Source of the DNA: Rhodocyclaceae bacterium
GTDB lineage: Bacteria; Pseudomonadota; Gammaproteobacteria; Burkholderiales; Rhodocyclaceae
DNA length: 64,000 nt
Reading direction: 5' to 3'
Assembly: GCA_028713915.1 (NCBI GenBank)
Contig: JAQTNK010000008.1
Span: 61,506 to 125,505 of the forward strand
The notes under the pieces were generated by a model, which ran no database searches, had not been told where the DNA came from, and saw only the letters and a list, made by a program, of their open reading frames with translations. Each line of letters opens with the position of its first letter. Within the stretch, counting starts at the first letter, position 1. The translations under genes and the position numbers were made by a program. Positions 45,150-55,819 of this stretch are shown piece after piece.

Positions 45150-45883
45150 ACGCCCCCGATAACAAGCGCCGCGCGCTTCTCGCCACCGCCGGCGTCGGCG
45201 CCGCCGGCCTCGTCGTCGCTCCCGGCATCCGCCTGATCGAGGCGGCCACCGCCGCCGACGCGCCGAAGACCACGCTGGCCTCGAGCAAAGTGCGCTGGGG
45301 CATGCTGGTCGACACGACCAAGTGCAAGTCCGACTGCAACGCCTGCGTCACGGCCTGCAACAAGGAAAACAGCATCGTCGAGGAAGTCGCCGATCCGCGC
45401 CAGCGCTCGCAGTGGGTGCGCAAGATCGACCTGGTCGAGCAGCGCACCGGCAAGCAGCATTCGCTGCCGATGATGTGCCAGCACTGCACGAATCCGCCCT
45501 GCGTCGACGTCTGCCCGACCGGCGCCTCCTTCAAGCGCGCCGACGGCCTCGTGCTGGTCGACCGCCATATCTGCATCGGCTGCCGCTACTGCATGATGGC
45601 CTGCCCGTACAAGGCGCGCTCCTTCGTGCATGAGCCACTCACCACGCAGAATCCGGAAATGCCGCGCGGCGTCGGCTGCGTCGAATCCTGCACCTTCTGC
45701 GTCCAGCGCATCGACCGCGGCCTGCAGCCCGCCTGCACCGAGGCCTGCCCGGAAGGCGCCATGCTGTTCGGCGACCTCAACGACGACAACAGCGCCATCG
45801 CCAAACGTCTCAAGGAAGTCGCCAGCACCCAGGTCCGTGCCGAGCTCAAGCTCGACACCGGCGTCCGTTACCAAGGCATCTGA
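45146..45883 (+). CDS. dsrO: DsrO, periplasmic iron-sulfur subunit of DsrMKJOP
   Basis: The 245-residue protein begins with a twin-arginine-like export signal (NKRRALLATAGVGAAGL). The ferredoxin fold that follows supplies multiple four-cysteine motifs (KSDCNACVTAC, CQHCTNPPCVDVC, CIGCRYCMMAC, and a later CTFCVQR). It moves electrons between DsrJ and DsrP on the periplasmic side. The ATG at 45146 overlaps the dsrJ stop, and dsrP begins 12 bp after its own stop. Confidence 0.94.
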   Translation: MNAPDNKRRALLATAGVGAAGLVVAPGIRLIEAATAADAPKTTLASSKVRWGMLVDTTKCKSDCNACVTACNKENSIVEEVADPRQRSQWVRKIDLVEQRTGKQHSLPMMCQHCTNPPCVDVCPTGASFKRADGLVLVDRHICIGCRYCMMACPYKARSFVHEPLTTQNPEMPRGVGCVESCTFCVQRIDRGLQPACTEACPEGAMLFGDLNDDNSAIAKRLKEVASTQVRAELKLDTGVRYQGI

Positions 45884-45895
45884 GGAACGAAAAAA

Positions 45896-47098
45896 ATGGA
45901 CTACGCATCCTCGCGCGCCGAAGAAAAGAAGTTCTACCTGCTCGCCGCGCTCGGTGCGCTGGTCAGCGCCATCGGCATCGGCGCCGCACTCTACATGGAG
46001 CATCACGGCCACGCCGTCACCGGCATGAACAACCAGATCGTCTGGGGCCTGCCGCACGTCTTCGCCATTTTCCTGGTCGTCGCCGCCTCCGGCGTGCTCA
46101 ACGTCGCCTCGATCGGCTCGGTGTTCGGCAAGACCGTCTACAAGACCCGCGCCAAGCTCGCCGGCCTGCTCTGCTTCGCCATGCTGGCGGCCGGCCTCGT
46201 CGTCATCCTGCTCGACCTCGGCCGCGCCGACCGCATCATGGTGGCCGCGACGCACGTCAACCTGACGTCGGTGTTCGGCTGGAACATGATTCTCTATCCC
46301 GGCATGTTCGCCATTGTCTTCGTCTATCTCTGGACGCTGATGGAAAAGCGCATGTATCCGTACTCGAAGCCGGCCGGCTTCGCGGCCTTCATCTGGCGCC
46401 TGATGCTGACGACCGGCACCGGCTCGATCTTCGGCTTCCTCGTCGCGCGCCAAGCCTACCAATCCGCCGTGATCGCGCCGATGTTCATCATCATGTCCTT
46501 TGCCTGGGGCCTGGCCGTGTTCATGGTGGTGCAGAAGGCGATGTACCTGTGGAACGGCATGACGCTGCATCCCGAAATCCGCAACCGACTGAGGAAGCTG
46601 CTCGCCGTGTTCGTCGGCGCGGTGTTCTATTTCGTCGCCGTCTATCACCTGACCAACCTCTACTTCGCCAAGCAGACCGCCTTCGAGCACTTCATCCTCG
46701 TCGATGGCGGCATCTTCCCGCAGCTGTTCTGGGGCGGCTGGCTGTGCGTCGGCACGCTCGCGCCGCTGGCGCTGTTCTTCCTGCCGGGCCTCAAGGACAT
46801 GCGCGGCTCGGTGACGCTGGCCTCGCTGCTGATCATCGTCGGCGCCTTCTGCCAGCTCTACGTCTTCATCATCGGCGGCGAAGCCTTCCCGCTCGAGATA
46901 TTCCCCGGCAGGACGGCCACCAGCACCTTCTTCGACGGCCGCATCGACCAGTACGCACCGAGCCTGCCGGAGATCCTGCTTGGGCTAGGCGGCATCGGCA
47001 TCGCCTTCACGATGACCGTCGTTGGCGTGCGCGTGCTGCGCTTCCTGCCGGAAGACAACATCGCCAAACTCCAAGCCGCCGGCGCCCTCAGCGACTAA
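45896..47098 (+). CDS. dsrP: DsrP, NrfD-like membrane subunit of DsrMKJOP
   Basis: The 400-residue integral membrane protein has about ten helices of the NrfD/PsrC family, including GLPHVFAIFLVVAASG and a late LGLGGIGIAFTMTVVGVRVL. It anchors DsrO and exchanges electrons with quinones. The ATG at 45896 has GAGGAACG upstream. The C-terminus is complete. dsrN follows 12 bp downstream. Confidence 0.95.
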   Translation: MDYASSRAEEKKFYLLAALGALVSAIGIGAALYMEHHGHAVTGMNNQIVWGLPHVFAIFLVVAASGVLNVASIGSVFGKTVYKTRAKLAGLLCFAMLAAGLVVILLDLGRADRIMVAATHVNLTSVFGWNMILYPGMFAIVFVYLWTLMEKRMYPYSKPAGFAAFIWRLMLTTGTGSIFGFLVARQAYQSAVIAPMFIIMSFAWGLAVFMVVQKAMYLWNGMTLHPEIRNRLRKLLAVFVGAVFYFVAVYHLTNLYFAKQTAFEHFILVDGGIFPQLFWGGWLCVGTLAPLALFFLPGLKDMRGSVTLASLLIIVGAFCQLYVFIIGGEAFPLEIFPGRTATSTFFDGRIDQYAPSLPEILLGLGGIGIAFTMTVVGVRVLRFLPEDNIAKLQAAGALSD

Positions 47099-47110
47099 AC
47101 CCGCTCCGCC

Positions 47111-48505
47111 ATGCATCGCTTCCTGATCTCGGCCGCCCACAAATCGTCCGGCAAGACGACGATCAGCATCGGGCTCGCCGCGGCATTGCGCGCGCGCGGC
47201 CTGGTCGTGCAGCCCTACAAGAAGGGCCCCGACTACATCGATCCGCTGTGGCTGGGATCGGCCGCCGGTCGCGGCTGCCGCAACCTCGACTTCTACCTCT
47301 CGCCCAACGACGAGCTCGCCGCGCAGTTCGCGCGCCATGGCTGGGATGCCGACGTCTGCCTAGTCGAGGGCAACATGGGCCTCTACGACGGCCTCGACCT
47401 CGAAGGCTCGAACAGCAACGCCGCGCTGGCGAAGCTGCTGGCCCTGCCGGCGATCCTGGTGCTCGACGCCCGCGGCATGACGCGCGGCATCGCGCCGCTG
47501 ATCCTCGGCTACCAGGCCTTCGACCGCGACCTCAAGATCGCCGGCGTCATCCTCAACAAGCTCGGCGGCAAGCGCCACGAAGGCAAGCTGCGCGCCATCG
47601 TCGAGCATTACACCGACGTGCCCGTGATCGGCGCCATCCAGGACGATCCGCGCCTGCAGCTGGTCGAGCGCCACTTGGGCCTGATGCCCGCCAACGAGGC
47701 GCAGGCCGCGCAGCAGCGCATCGGCGACATCGCCGCGGCGATCGCCGAACAAGTCGACCTCGACCGCCTGCTCGCCGTGAGCCATACCGACCAAGCCTTG
47801 CCGCGCCCGGCGCCGCAAATCATCACCGGCGGCCCGACCGTGCGCATCGCCGTCGCCCAGGATGCGGCCTTCGGCTTCTATTACGCCGACGACTTCGACG
47901 CCTTGCGCGCCGCCGGCGCCGAGATCGTGCCCTTCGACACGCTGCGCGACGCGCAGCTGCCGGCCTGCGACGGCCTGTTCATCGGCGGCGGCTTTCCCGA
48001 ATCCTTCCTCGATGGGCTGGCCGCCAACGCCAGCCTGCGCGCCGACATCCGCGCCGCCATCGAGAACGGCCTGCCGACGTACGCCGAATGCGGCGGCCTC
48101 ATGTACCTGGCCCGCGCCATCGAATGGAACGGCAAGACGGCGCCCATGGTCGGCGCCATCGCCGGCGACGTCGTCATGCACAAGAAGCCCGTCGGCCGCG
48201 GCTATGTCGCCTTGCGGCCGACCGCCGACCATCCCTGGCGCACGCCGGCGGCGGCGGCGGAAGTGCGCGCGCACGAGTTCCACTATTCGTCGCTCGAGAA
48301 CCTGCCGGCCGGCATGCGCTACGCCTACGAGATGACGCGCGGCCACGGCATCGACGGCAAGCGCGACGGCCTCATCTACAAGAACCTGCTCGCCTCCTAC
48401 AGCCATTTGCGCACGTCGGCGGGCTGCGACTGGGCGGCTGAATTCGTGCGCTTCGTGCGCGCCGGCGGCCACAGCCTGCGGGAGCCCCAGCGATGTTCCG
48501 GCTGA
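47111..48505 (+). CDS. dsrN: DsrN, cobyrinate a,c-diamide synthase-like amidase
   Basis: The 464-residue CbiA-family protein has a P-loop AAHKSSGKTTISI near the N-terminus, GNMGLYDG, and a C-terminal glutamine-amidotransferase half with YAECGGLMYL containing the catalytic Cys. In Dsr systems DsrN is thought to amidate siroheme to the amide form found in DsrAB. The 3' end overlaps dsrR by 13 bp. Length is normal for the family. Confidence 0.95.
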   Translation: MHRFLISAAHKSSGKTTISIGLAAALRARGLVVQPYKKGPDYIDPLWLGSAAGRGCRNLDFYLSPNDELAAQFARHGWDADVCLVEGNMGLYDGLDLEGSNSNAALAKLLALPAILVLDARGMTRGIAPLILGYQAFDRDLKIAGVILNKLGGKRHEGKLRAIVEHYTDVPVIGAIQDDPRLQLVERHLGLMPANEAQAAQQRIGDIAAAIAEQVDLDRLLAVSHTDQALPRPAPQIITGGPTVRIAVAQDAAFGFYYADDFDALRAAGAEIVPFDTLRDAQLPACDGLFIGGGFPESFLDGLAANASLRADIRAAIENGLPTYAECGGLMYLARAIEWNGKTAPMVGAIAGDVVMHKKPVGRGYVALRPTADHPWRTPAAAAEVRAHEFHYSSLENLPAGMRYAYEMTRGHGIDGKRDGLIYKNLLASYSHLRTSAGCDWAAEFVRFVRAGGHSLREPQRCSG

Positions 48506-48837
48506 CGCGCGCCGCCGCCGAGCAGATCCTGCGCACCGCCGAAATCCAGGGCGACGCGCCGTCCTTGCGCATCGCCGCCAAGATCGACGAGGATGGCGAG
48601 CGCGTCTATGGCGTCGGCTTCGACGACGAGCGCGAACACGACCTGGTGCTCGACTGCGAGGGCGTCACCATCCTGATCTCGCCGCACAGCCAGGGCTTGC
48701 TTGCCGGCACGACGCTCGATTTCGTCGAATTGAAGCCCGGCGAATTCCAGTTCGTCTTCGACAATCCCAACGAACCCACCTGTGCGCCTGCCGGCGGCGG
48801 CTGCGCATCCTGCGGTCGCGGCGGCAGTTGCGGCTGA
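48493..48837 (+). CDS. dsrR: DsrR, A-type iron-sulfur-cluster-like protein
   Basis: The 114-residue IscA/HesB-fold protein begins [17 protein letters not shown] and has the [20 protein letters not shown] core. It ends with a cysteine cluster ([18 protein letters not shown]) unlike the usual CxC end of A-type carriers. DsrR is required for full Dsr function in Allochromatium and may act on dsr expression or cluster assembly. It overlaps dsrN by 13 bp and ends 1 bp before the methyltransferase gene. Confidence 0.92.
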   Translation: MFRLTRAAAEQILRTAEIQGDAPSLRIAAKIDEDGERVYGVGFDDEREHDLVLDCEGVTILISPHSQGLLAGTTLDFVELKPGEFQFVFDNPNEPTCAPAGGGCASCGRGGSCG

Positions 48838-48838
48838 C

Positions 48839-49612
48839 ATGACGCGCGGCCCCGCCAAGCCCGGCACGGTCTATCTCGTCGGCGCCGGCCCCGGCGATCC
48901 CGACCTGTTGACCCTGCGCGCCGCGCGGCTCATCGCCACGGCCGACGTCCTCGTCTACGACAACCTGGTCGCCCCGGCCATTCTCGACCTCGCCGCAGCC
49001 GGTGCCGAACGCATCTACGCCGGCAAGCGCCGCGGCAACCACGCGCTGCCGCAGGAGGAACTCAACCTGCTGCTGGTCGAACTGGCGCGCGCCGGCAAGC
49101 GCGTGCTGCGCCTCAAGGGCGGCGATCCCTACACCTTCGGCCGCGGCGGCGAGGAAGTCGAGACGCTGCACGATCACGGTATTCCCTTCGAAGTCGTGCC
49201 GGGCGTCACCGCCGCCGCCGGCGTCGCCTCCTACACCGGCATTCCGCTCACCCATCGCGACTACTCGCAAGCCTGCGTCTTCGTCACCGGCCACCTCAAG
49301 GACGGCAGCATGGACCTCGACTGGGTGGGCCTGGCGCGCCGCCGCCAGACCGTGGTCATCTACATGGGGCTGCACGGCCTGTCGACGCTGTGCGAAAAGA
49401 TGATCGAACACGGCCTGCCGCCCGAGTGGCCGGCAGCCATCGTCCAGCAAGGCACCACGCCTCATCAGCGCACCGTCACCGGCACCCTGGCGACGCTGCC
49501 CGAACTCGCGCTCGCCGCGCACCTCAAGGCGCCGACGCTGATCATCATCGGCGAGGTCGTCAAGCTGCACGACAAGCTCGCCTGGTTCGAAGGCGGCGCG
49601 CGCACCGCCTAG
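48839..49612 (+). CDS. cobA: Uroporphyrinogen-III C-methyltransferase (siroheme pathway)
   Basis: The 257-residue SUMT enzyme has the [17 protein letters not shown]-binding start, [22 protein letters not shown] and [20 protein letters not shown] motifs. It makes precorrin-2, the precursor of siroheme. No dehydrogenase/chelatase domain is fused, so the later siroheme steps must be elsewhere. The ATG at 48839 sits just after the dsrR stop, which places siroheme supply within the dsr operon. Confidence 0.94.
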   Translation: MTRGPAKPGTVYLVGAGPGDPDLLTLRAARLIATADVLVYDNLVAPAILDLAAAGAERIYAGKRRGNHALPQEELNLLLVELARAGKRVLRLKGGDPYTFGRGGEEVETLHDHGIPFEVVPGVTAAAGVASYTGIPLTHRDYSQACVFVTGHLKDGSMDLDWVGLARRRQTVVIYMGLHGLSTLCEKMIEHGLPPEWPAAIVQQGTTPHQRTVTGTLATLPELALAAHLKAPTLIIIGEVVKLHDKLAWFEGGARTA

Positions 49613-49641
49613 GCGGATTTCGCGATCGGCCGGCGCGACGT

Positions 49642-49664
49642 GCTGGCCGACGATCCCGGCCAGC
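49642..49664. terminator. Terminator-like hairpin after the dsr operon
   Basis: GCTGGCCG (49642-49649) and CGGCCAGC (49657-49664) pair perfectly around a 7-bp loop, with two or three further pairs outside. It lies in the 74-bp gap between the siroheme methyltransferase and the convergent stress-type gene. There is no T-run. Confidence 0.35.
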
Positions 49665-49686
49665 GCGGCCGCCTGCGCATTGGCCT

Positions 49687-50220
49687 TCAGGCAGCCTTGG
49701 CGTCCTGGTACTCGCCGACCGCCGCCTGGATGACCTCCCGCGCGATCGCCGTTTCCCGTTCGCTCCCGGTCTCAGCCACGACCACCACCTGACCGCTGAA
49801 GATTGCGTCCTGAATCAGGGCGGAGAGCTTGCCTTCCTGCTGCTTCGCGCTTCCGGCGCGCCCTTGCGCCCCGGCTGCCGCGCCCATCAGGCCGCCGACG
49901 CTGGCGCCCCAGCCCAGCATGGCAAGCGGAGCCACCAGCGGACCGGCGACAAACAGACTGACGTTCGCCGCCACCAGCGCCACTTCCGCGAGCGCACCGA
50001 CAGCGGTGCCCACCGCAGTACCGATGACGGCGTCCTTGAGCACGCCCGTCAACACCTTGCTGCTGTCTCCTTCCGGCGCGGCGATGGGCGGCGCCGATTC
50101 GGCCGCGAACATCTGCAGGCGTTCGCGCGGCAGTCCCCGCTCGACGAGCCTGGAACAGGCGTTCCTGGCTTCTTCGCGATGGGCAAAAAACCCCGATACG
50201 TAATGACGGTATGCATCCAT
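49687..50220 (-). CDS. Stress-type protein with glycine-zipper region (general stress protein 17M-like)
   Basis: The 177-residue protein starts YRHYVSGFFAHREEARNACSRLVERG, a ferredoxin-like alpha/beta unit that resembles bacterial 17M/YflT-type stress proteins. An Ala/Gly-rich hydrophobic stretch (about 60-115) and a second alpha/beta unit ending in EYQDAKAA follow. AAAGGAGAATCG precedes the ATG at 50220, a strong ribosome-binding site. It converges on the dsr operon. Function is unclear; the name is by resemblance only. Confidence 0.7.
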   Translation of the reverse strand: MDAYRHYVSGFFAHREEARNACSRLVERGLPRERLQMFAAESAPPIAAPEGDSSKVLTGVLKDAVIGTAVGTAVGALAEVALVAANVSLFVAGPLVAPLAMLGWGASVGGLMGAAAGAQGRAGSAKQQEGKLSALIQDAIFSGQVVVVAETGSERETAIAREVIQAAVGEYQDAKAA

Positions 50221-50573
50221 GCCGATTCTCCTTTGTGCGTGTATGTTGCCCCGCGCGAACCGGATGAAGTCTTTCCCACTCGGCGCTCCCCGAATCCCCG
50301 CGCGATGCCGCCCGCCGACGAACGGCGTTCAACACCCCGCCTTGGCCTTGTCGCGCCTTAATGCCATATGCCTATCCGGAAGTCCCGCGCGCGTCGCGCT
50401 CGCGACGGCGCGCGGAACCGGAACGTCAATACGACAGGTGCTCCGCGGGAAAGTTGCGCGCCGGGAAAGCGCCTGCAATGGGACAGCTTCGGGCGCGACC
50501 ATGTCGCTGTCGACGCTGCGGCGAAGCAGCGGCGCCGGCCGCAGCGCGGCCCCACACAGCGGCACGCCAGCCG
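50221..50573. other. 353-bp non-coding gap, nothing recognised
   Basis: Between the stress-type gene and the ABC-F ATPase gene I see no convincing coding frame, RNA gene, repeat or clear promoter; several open frames here are GC-rich and unlike proteins. The promoter of the stress-type gene presumably lies at its left end. Confidence 0.5.
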
Positions 50574-52256
<1,683 letters not shown>

Positions 52257-52351
52257 GGGCGGGATTCTCGGGGAGGTCGCGCATGATAGCGACCGCAGCA
52301 CCGGGCACCTAGAACAATTTCGTCAAGGCTTGAACGGGTCTTGGGAAATGC

Positions 52352-53398
52352 TCAGCCTTGAAACCGCTGCAGAATGCAGGAAATTTCGCCCGCGCTGCTC
52401 AGGCGGACAAACGCCGCGACGATGCCCGGGTCGAATTGCCTGCCGGCCTGCTCGTGCAGAAAATCCATCGCGCGCTCCAAGGGCCACGGCTCCTTGTACG
52501 GACGCCGGCTGGTCAGCGCATCGAAGACATCCGCCACTTTGACGATCCTCCCGGACAAGGGAATCGCCTCGCCGCTCATGCCATGGGGATATCCGCTGCC
52601 GTCCCAGTTCTCATGGTGGCAGCCCGCAATTTCACGCGCCATGGAATAGAACGGGTTGTCGCCGAGGATGCGCACGCCATGTTCGGCATGCGTCTGCATC
52701 ACGGCCCACTCCTCGGGATCGAGCTTGGCAGGCTTCTTCAGAATCGCATCCGGTATGTTCAGCTTGCCGATATCGTGCAGGATGCTCATCAAGCCCATGT
52801 GGCGCGCCTCATCCTTGCCATGGCCGAGTTCAACGGCGAGGACTTCCGTGTAATGCTGCACGCGGTTGACGTGAAACCCGGTATCTTCGTCCTTGCCTTC
52901 GCAGGCGATCGACAGCATCGTCACGGCATCCTGGTACGCGTCTTTCAGCGTTTCGGCGGCGACCTTGAGCCTGCGCTCGACGTCGAGGTGCTCGATGGCG
53001 CGCGTCACGGTGAGTCGCAGTTGCTCGGGTTCCCAAGGTTTGGTGATGTATTTGTAGATGCCGGCTTCGTTCACGCACTTCACCAGCGATTCCAGGTCGG
53101 CATAACCCGTGAGCAGAATGCGGATGGCTTCGGGTTGCAGCACGCGCGCGGCCTTCAGCACTTCGTCGCCGGTCATGCCTGGCATGCGCTGGTCCGAGAT
53201 GATCAGGTCCACCGAACGGGACTTCAGCAGTTCCACCGCAGCCTCGCCGGAGGCGGCGGTCAGCACCGTATAGACCTTGCGGAATGTGCGAAACAGGTTG
53301 TCGACGATATCCGGCTCGTCATCCACGCAGAGCAAGGTGAAGCCAGCGGCCGCGCTGCCCGGCGTCGGCGCCGGGCCGTTAGTCAGTTGTGCTGTCAT
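52352..53398 (-). CDS. Response regulator with HD-GYP cyclic-di-GMP phosphodiesterase domain
   Basis: The 348-residue protein has a receiver domain (about 20-140; acceptor Asp in LIISDQRMPGM, Lys in YKYITKPWEP). An HD-GYP domain follows, with LHDIGKL and HHENWDGSGYPHG, so the catalytic residues are present. It is RpfG-like and would degrade cyclic di-GMP when phosphorylated. Its 5' end overlaps the upstream histidine kinase gene by 20 bp, making that kinase its likely partner. Confidence 0.94.
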   Translation of the reverse strand: MTAQLTNGPAPTPGSAAAGFTLLCVDDEPDIVDNLFRTFRKVYTVLTAASGEAAVELLKSRSVDLIISDQRMPGMTGDEVLKAARVLQPEAIRILLTGYADLESLVKCVNEAGIYKYITKPWEPEQLRLTVTRAIEHLDVERRLKVAAETLKDAYQDAVTMLSIACEGKDEDTGFHVNRVQHYTEVLAVELGHGKDEARHMGLMSILHDIGKLNIPDAILKKPAKLDPEEWAVMQTHAEHGVRILGDNPFYSMAREIAGCHHENWDGSGYPHGMSGEAIPLSGRIVKVADVFDALTSRRPYKEPWPLERAMDFLHEQAGRQFDPGIVAAFVRLSSAGEISCILQRFQG

Positions 53399-55409
53399 CG
53401 GTTGCCAGGGCCGTCGCGGTGGGTGTCAGGGGAATGTAGAGCGTAAACGTGGTGCCATGCCCGACTTCGCTCTCGACGTCGATGCGGCCGCCATGCTTCT
53501 CGATGATGCCGTAGGAAATGGACAAGCCCAAGCCGGTGCCGTCGCCCACCTTCTTCGTGGTAAAGAACGGGTCGAAGATGCGTTTCCTGATGTCGGGCGG
53601 GATACCGCTGCCGGTATCGGCAATGGCGACGACGGCCGACTCGCCTTCGCGGCGCGTGCTCACGGTGATGGTGCCGCGTCCCTCGATGGCCTGGGCGGCG
53701 TTATACAGGATGTTCATGATCACCTGGTTGATCTGCCCCGGGCGACACAGTACGGACTGATTCAAGCGATAGTCGCGCACCACGTCGATCCGGTTCTTGA
53801 ACTGGTGCTGCAGCAGCGCCAGCGTATCGTCCAGTCCGTCTTCCAGGCGGGCCGGCTTTTCCAGCGCTTCATCCAGGCGCGAAAAGCTGCGCAGGGAAGA
53901 AATGATGTCCTTCACCCGCGTCGCCCCCGATTGCCCGCTGCGGATGATCTTCAGCAGGTCTTGGCGCAGAAAATCGAGATCGGCTTCCTTGAGCCGCGCT
54001 TCCAGTCTCCGCTGGTCCTCCGCCGACAGCCGCATGCCGCGCATGTCGTCGATCAGCGCGATCAGCGTGTGCGCATATTCTTCGAGATGGGGAAAATTGG
54101 CGTAGATGAAGCCGATCGGGTTGTTCAGCTCATGGGCGACACCCGCCACCAATTGGCCCAGCGAGGCCATCTTCTCCTGGTGGATGAGTTGGGACTGGGC
54201 TGCCTTGAGTTCTTCGAGGGTGTCGGTCAATTCGGCGTTGGTCACGGTCAGTTCCCGCGTTCGCTCCTTGACCTTGGCCTCCAGCTCTTCCGCAGACGAC
54301 TCGAGTTCGCGGACAAGACGTTCGCGTTCGCCGGACGCGCTGTCCAACCGCGCGGTCATGTCGTTGAACGCCCTCGCCAAGGTGCCGATCTCATCGTCGG
54401 TCTGCACCGTGACGCGCCGCGACAAGTCGCCGGTGGCCGTGATGGCGGAGACGACCTGCGTCAGTTCGCGCAGCGGCGCGGTAAGGCGTTGCGCCAGCCA
54501 GCGAATCGCCATGGTCAAGGGAATGGACAACAGGGCGCACAGGCCGGCCAGCTTCAGCGCCACGATGTCCAGCGTATGGTCGAGCGACGCGGTAGCCTTC
54601 AAGGTAACGATGCTCCATCCGGCGGCAAGTCCGTCGTCGTTTTTGGCGCCGTTCGCCAAGTAACGGGTGCCGTCTATTTCTATCCAGCCATCCGCATCCG
54701 GGCGGGTGAGTGCGGACAGCAGATGCGCCGTATCGGCGGTCTGCAGCAGCGACGCCAGCAACACGGGATTCTCCGCCTGGCGCAACAGTATCGTTTGCCC
54801 CGACAGCGTTGCCTGCACTGCCGCCCAAGGGTAGACGAGCACCAGCGTGCCCAGGGAATAGCCGGCGGAAAATGCGGACGTTACCGGCGTGCTGAGGACG
54901 ACCACCTCTCCCTGGCCGAGAGGATTGACATGCTTGTCGATGAAGCCCAGTTGGCCATGGGCTTTCCAGACGTCGGGAAGCGCGGCGGCGCCCTGTTGCC
55001 GGTCGCTGCTTGCCACCAGGTGTCCGCTCGAGTCGAAGGCGTACAGATCGCCCCGCAGCGAATAGTCGCCCTTGAGGTTTTCCAGGGCGCGTGCCACCCG
55101 TTTGTCGACGTCGCCTGAGGCCAGGTCGTTCATCACGTCGAGCTTGGACCAGGCGTGGAGGTTCGTTGCGAGCTGGTCGAAGCGGTTGTTCAAATTGTTC
55201 AGCTCGAGGTGCGCCAGCTGTTCAAGCGTGCCCAGTTCCGCCTTCGTGATGGATGTTCGCGTCGCGCTCAACACGACAACCGCCGTCGCCAGGTAGGTGG
55301 CCAGAAACACCAGCAGGAACGCTCCCAGCAAGCGGCGGGAAATGGTGTGGGTCGCCCAGCCGTGCATTCGGGAAACCAGCGCGCCCGTCGGCTGCCTGGC
55401 GGTCGTCAC
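53379..55409 (-). CDS. Membrane sensor histidine kinase with periplasmic domain and HAMP
   Basis: The 676-residue protein has a first transmembrane helix (about 25-50) and a periplasmic sensor (about 55-290) of Cache/CHASE4-like size. A second helix (about 290-310), HAMP and a coiled coil (about 350-415) follow. The kinase core has HELNNPIGFIYAN at the H box, and NAAQAIEG and GTGLGLSIS in the ATPase. It starts with GTG at 55409, overlapping the stop of the binding-protein-like gene (GTGA). Its 3' overlap with the HD-GYP regulator makes the four-gene unit a phosphorelay operon. Confidence 0.93.
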   Translation of the reverse strand: MTTARQPTGALVSRMHGWATHTISRRLLGAFLLVFLATYLATAVVVLSATRTSITKAELGTLEQLAHLELNNLNNRFDQLATNLHAWSKLDVMNDLASGDVDKRVARALENLKGDYSLRGDLYAFDSSGHLVASSDRQQGAAALPDVWKAHGQLGFIDKHVNPLGQGEVVVLSTPVTSAFSAGYSLGTLVLVYPWAAVQATLSGQTILLRQAENPVLLASLLQTADTAHLLSALTRPDADGWIEIDGTRYLANGAKNDDGLAAGWSIVTLKATASLDHTLDIVALKLAGLCALLSIPLTMAIRWLAQRLTAPLRELTQVVSAITATGDLSRRVTVQTDDEIGTLARAFNDMTARLDSASGERERLVRELESSAEELEAKVKERTRELTVTNAELTDTLEELKAAQSQLIHQEKMASLGQLVAGVAHELNNPIGFIYANFPHLEEYAHTLIALIDDMRGMRLSAEDQRRLEARLKEADLDFLRQDLLKIIRSGQSGATRVKDIISSLRSFSRLDEALEKPARLEDGLDDTLALLQHQFKNRIDVVRDYRLNQSVLCRPGQINQVIMNILYNAAQAIEGRGTITVSTRREGESAVVAIADTGSGIPPDIRKRIFDPFFTTKKVGDGTGLGLSISYGIIEKHGGRIDVESEVGHGTTFTLYIPLTPTATALATDDSTTD

Positions 55410-55819
55410 GGCAGCCTCGCCAGTATCTTGACGCCGGCGGCAGCCTGGCCGGCGCTGATGTAGCCGATGGCGCCCGGCACGGTGCGCACGAATCCCAAGA
55501 CGGCCAGGTCCGACGTCTGCACCAGAGGCGGCAACCGGCCCTGGAATCTGAGCCGATTCCAGTAATCGGCAAGTTCCCGCGGCGAATGCTCAAGAACCGT
55601 TTCCGAGAAATGTTCGCGCACGCCGCTCTTGGCATCGCGGTTAACCGGCACCACGGGGAGCCCGCCGGGCCACGTGATCTTCTGCACCAAATATATCGAG
55701 GCCAGTTCCGCAGCGGAGATGCTGCTTGCCGGGACCTGCGGATTGGCCACGATCAACAAGCCGTCGCCCCACGCGATGGCCGGAACCAGCAACCAAGGCA
55801 GGATGGCAAGAAAACGCAT
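55406..55819 (-). CDS. Small periplasmic PstS-like phosphate-binding-domain protein
   Basis: A 137-residue exported protein with a signal segment (FLAILPWLLVPAIAWG). It carries pieces of the PBP/PstS fold: ELASIYLVQKITWPGG, PVNRDAKSGVREHF and TVPGAIGYIS. It is much shorter than full PstS, matching the PstS-like single-lobe proteins often linked to sensor kinases. The ATG at 55819 overlaps the porin stop. It may bind a ligand and signal to the downstream kinase, which is inference. Confidence 0.75.
   Translation of the reverse strand: MRFLAILPWLLVPAIAWGDGLLIVANPQVPASSISAAELASIYLVQKITWPGGLPVVPVNRDAKSGVREHFSETVLEHSPRELADYWNRLRFQGRLPPLVQTSDLAVLGFVRTVPGAIGYISAGQAAAGVKILARLP

Noticed and set aside
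49613..49686. Remnant of a longer methyltransferase C-terminus
   Set aside because: The frame after the cobA stop reads as plausible protein for a short stretch, but the enzyme is already full length and a hairpin occupies the space.
50221..50573. Possible small RNA or gene in the gap before the ABC-F gene
   Set aside because: Frames are short and Arg-rich, and I found no strong hairpin followed by T residues and no clear promoter.
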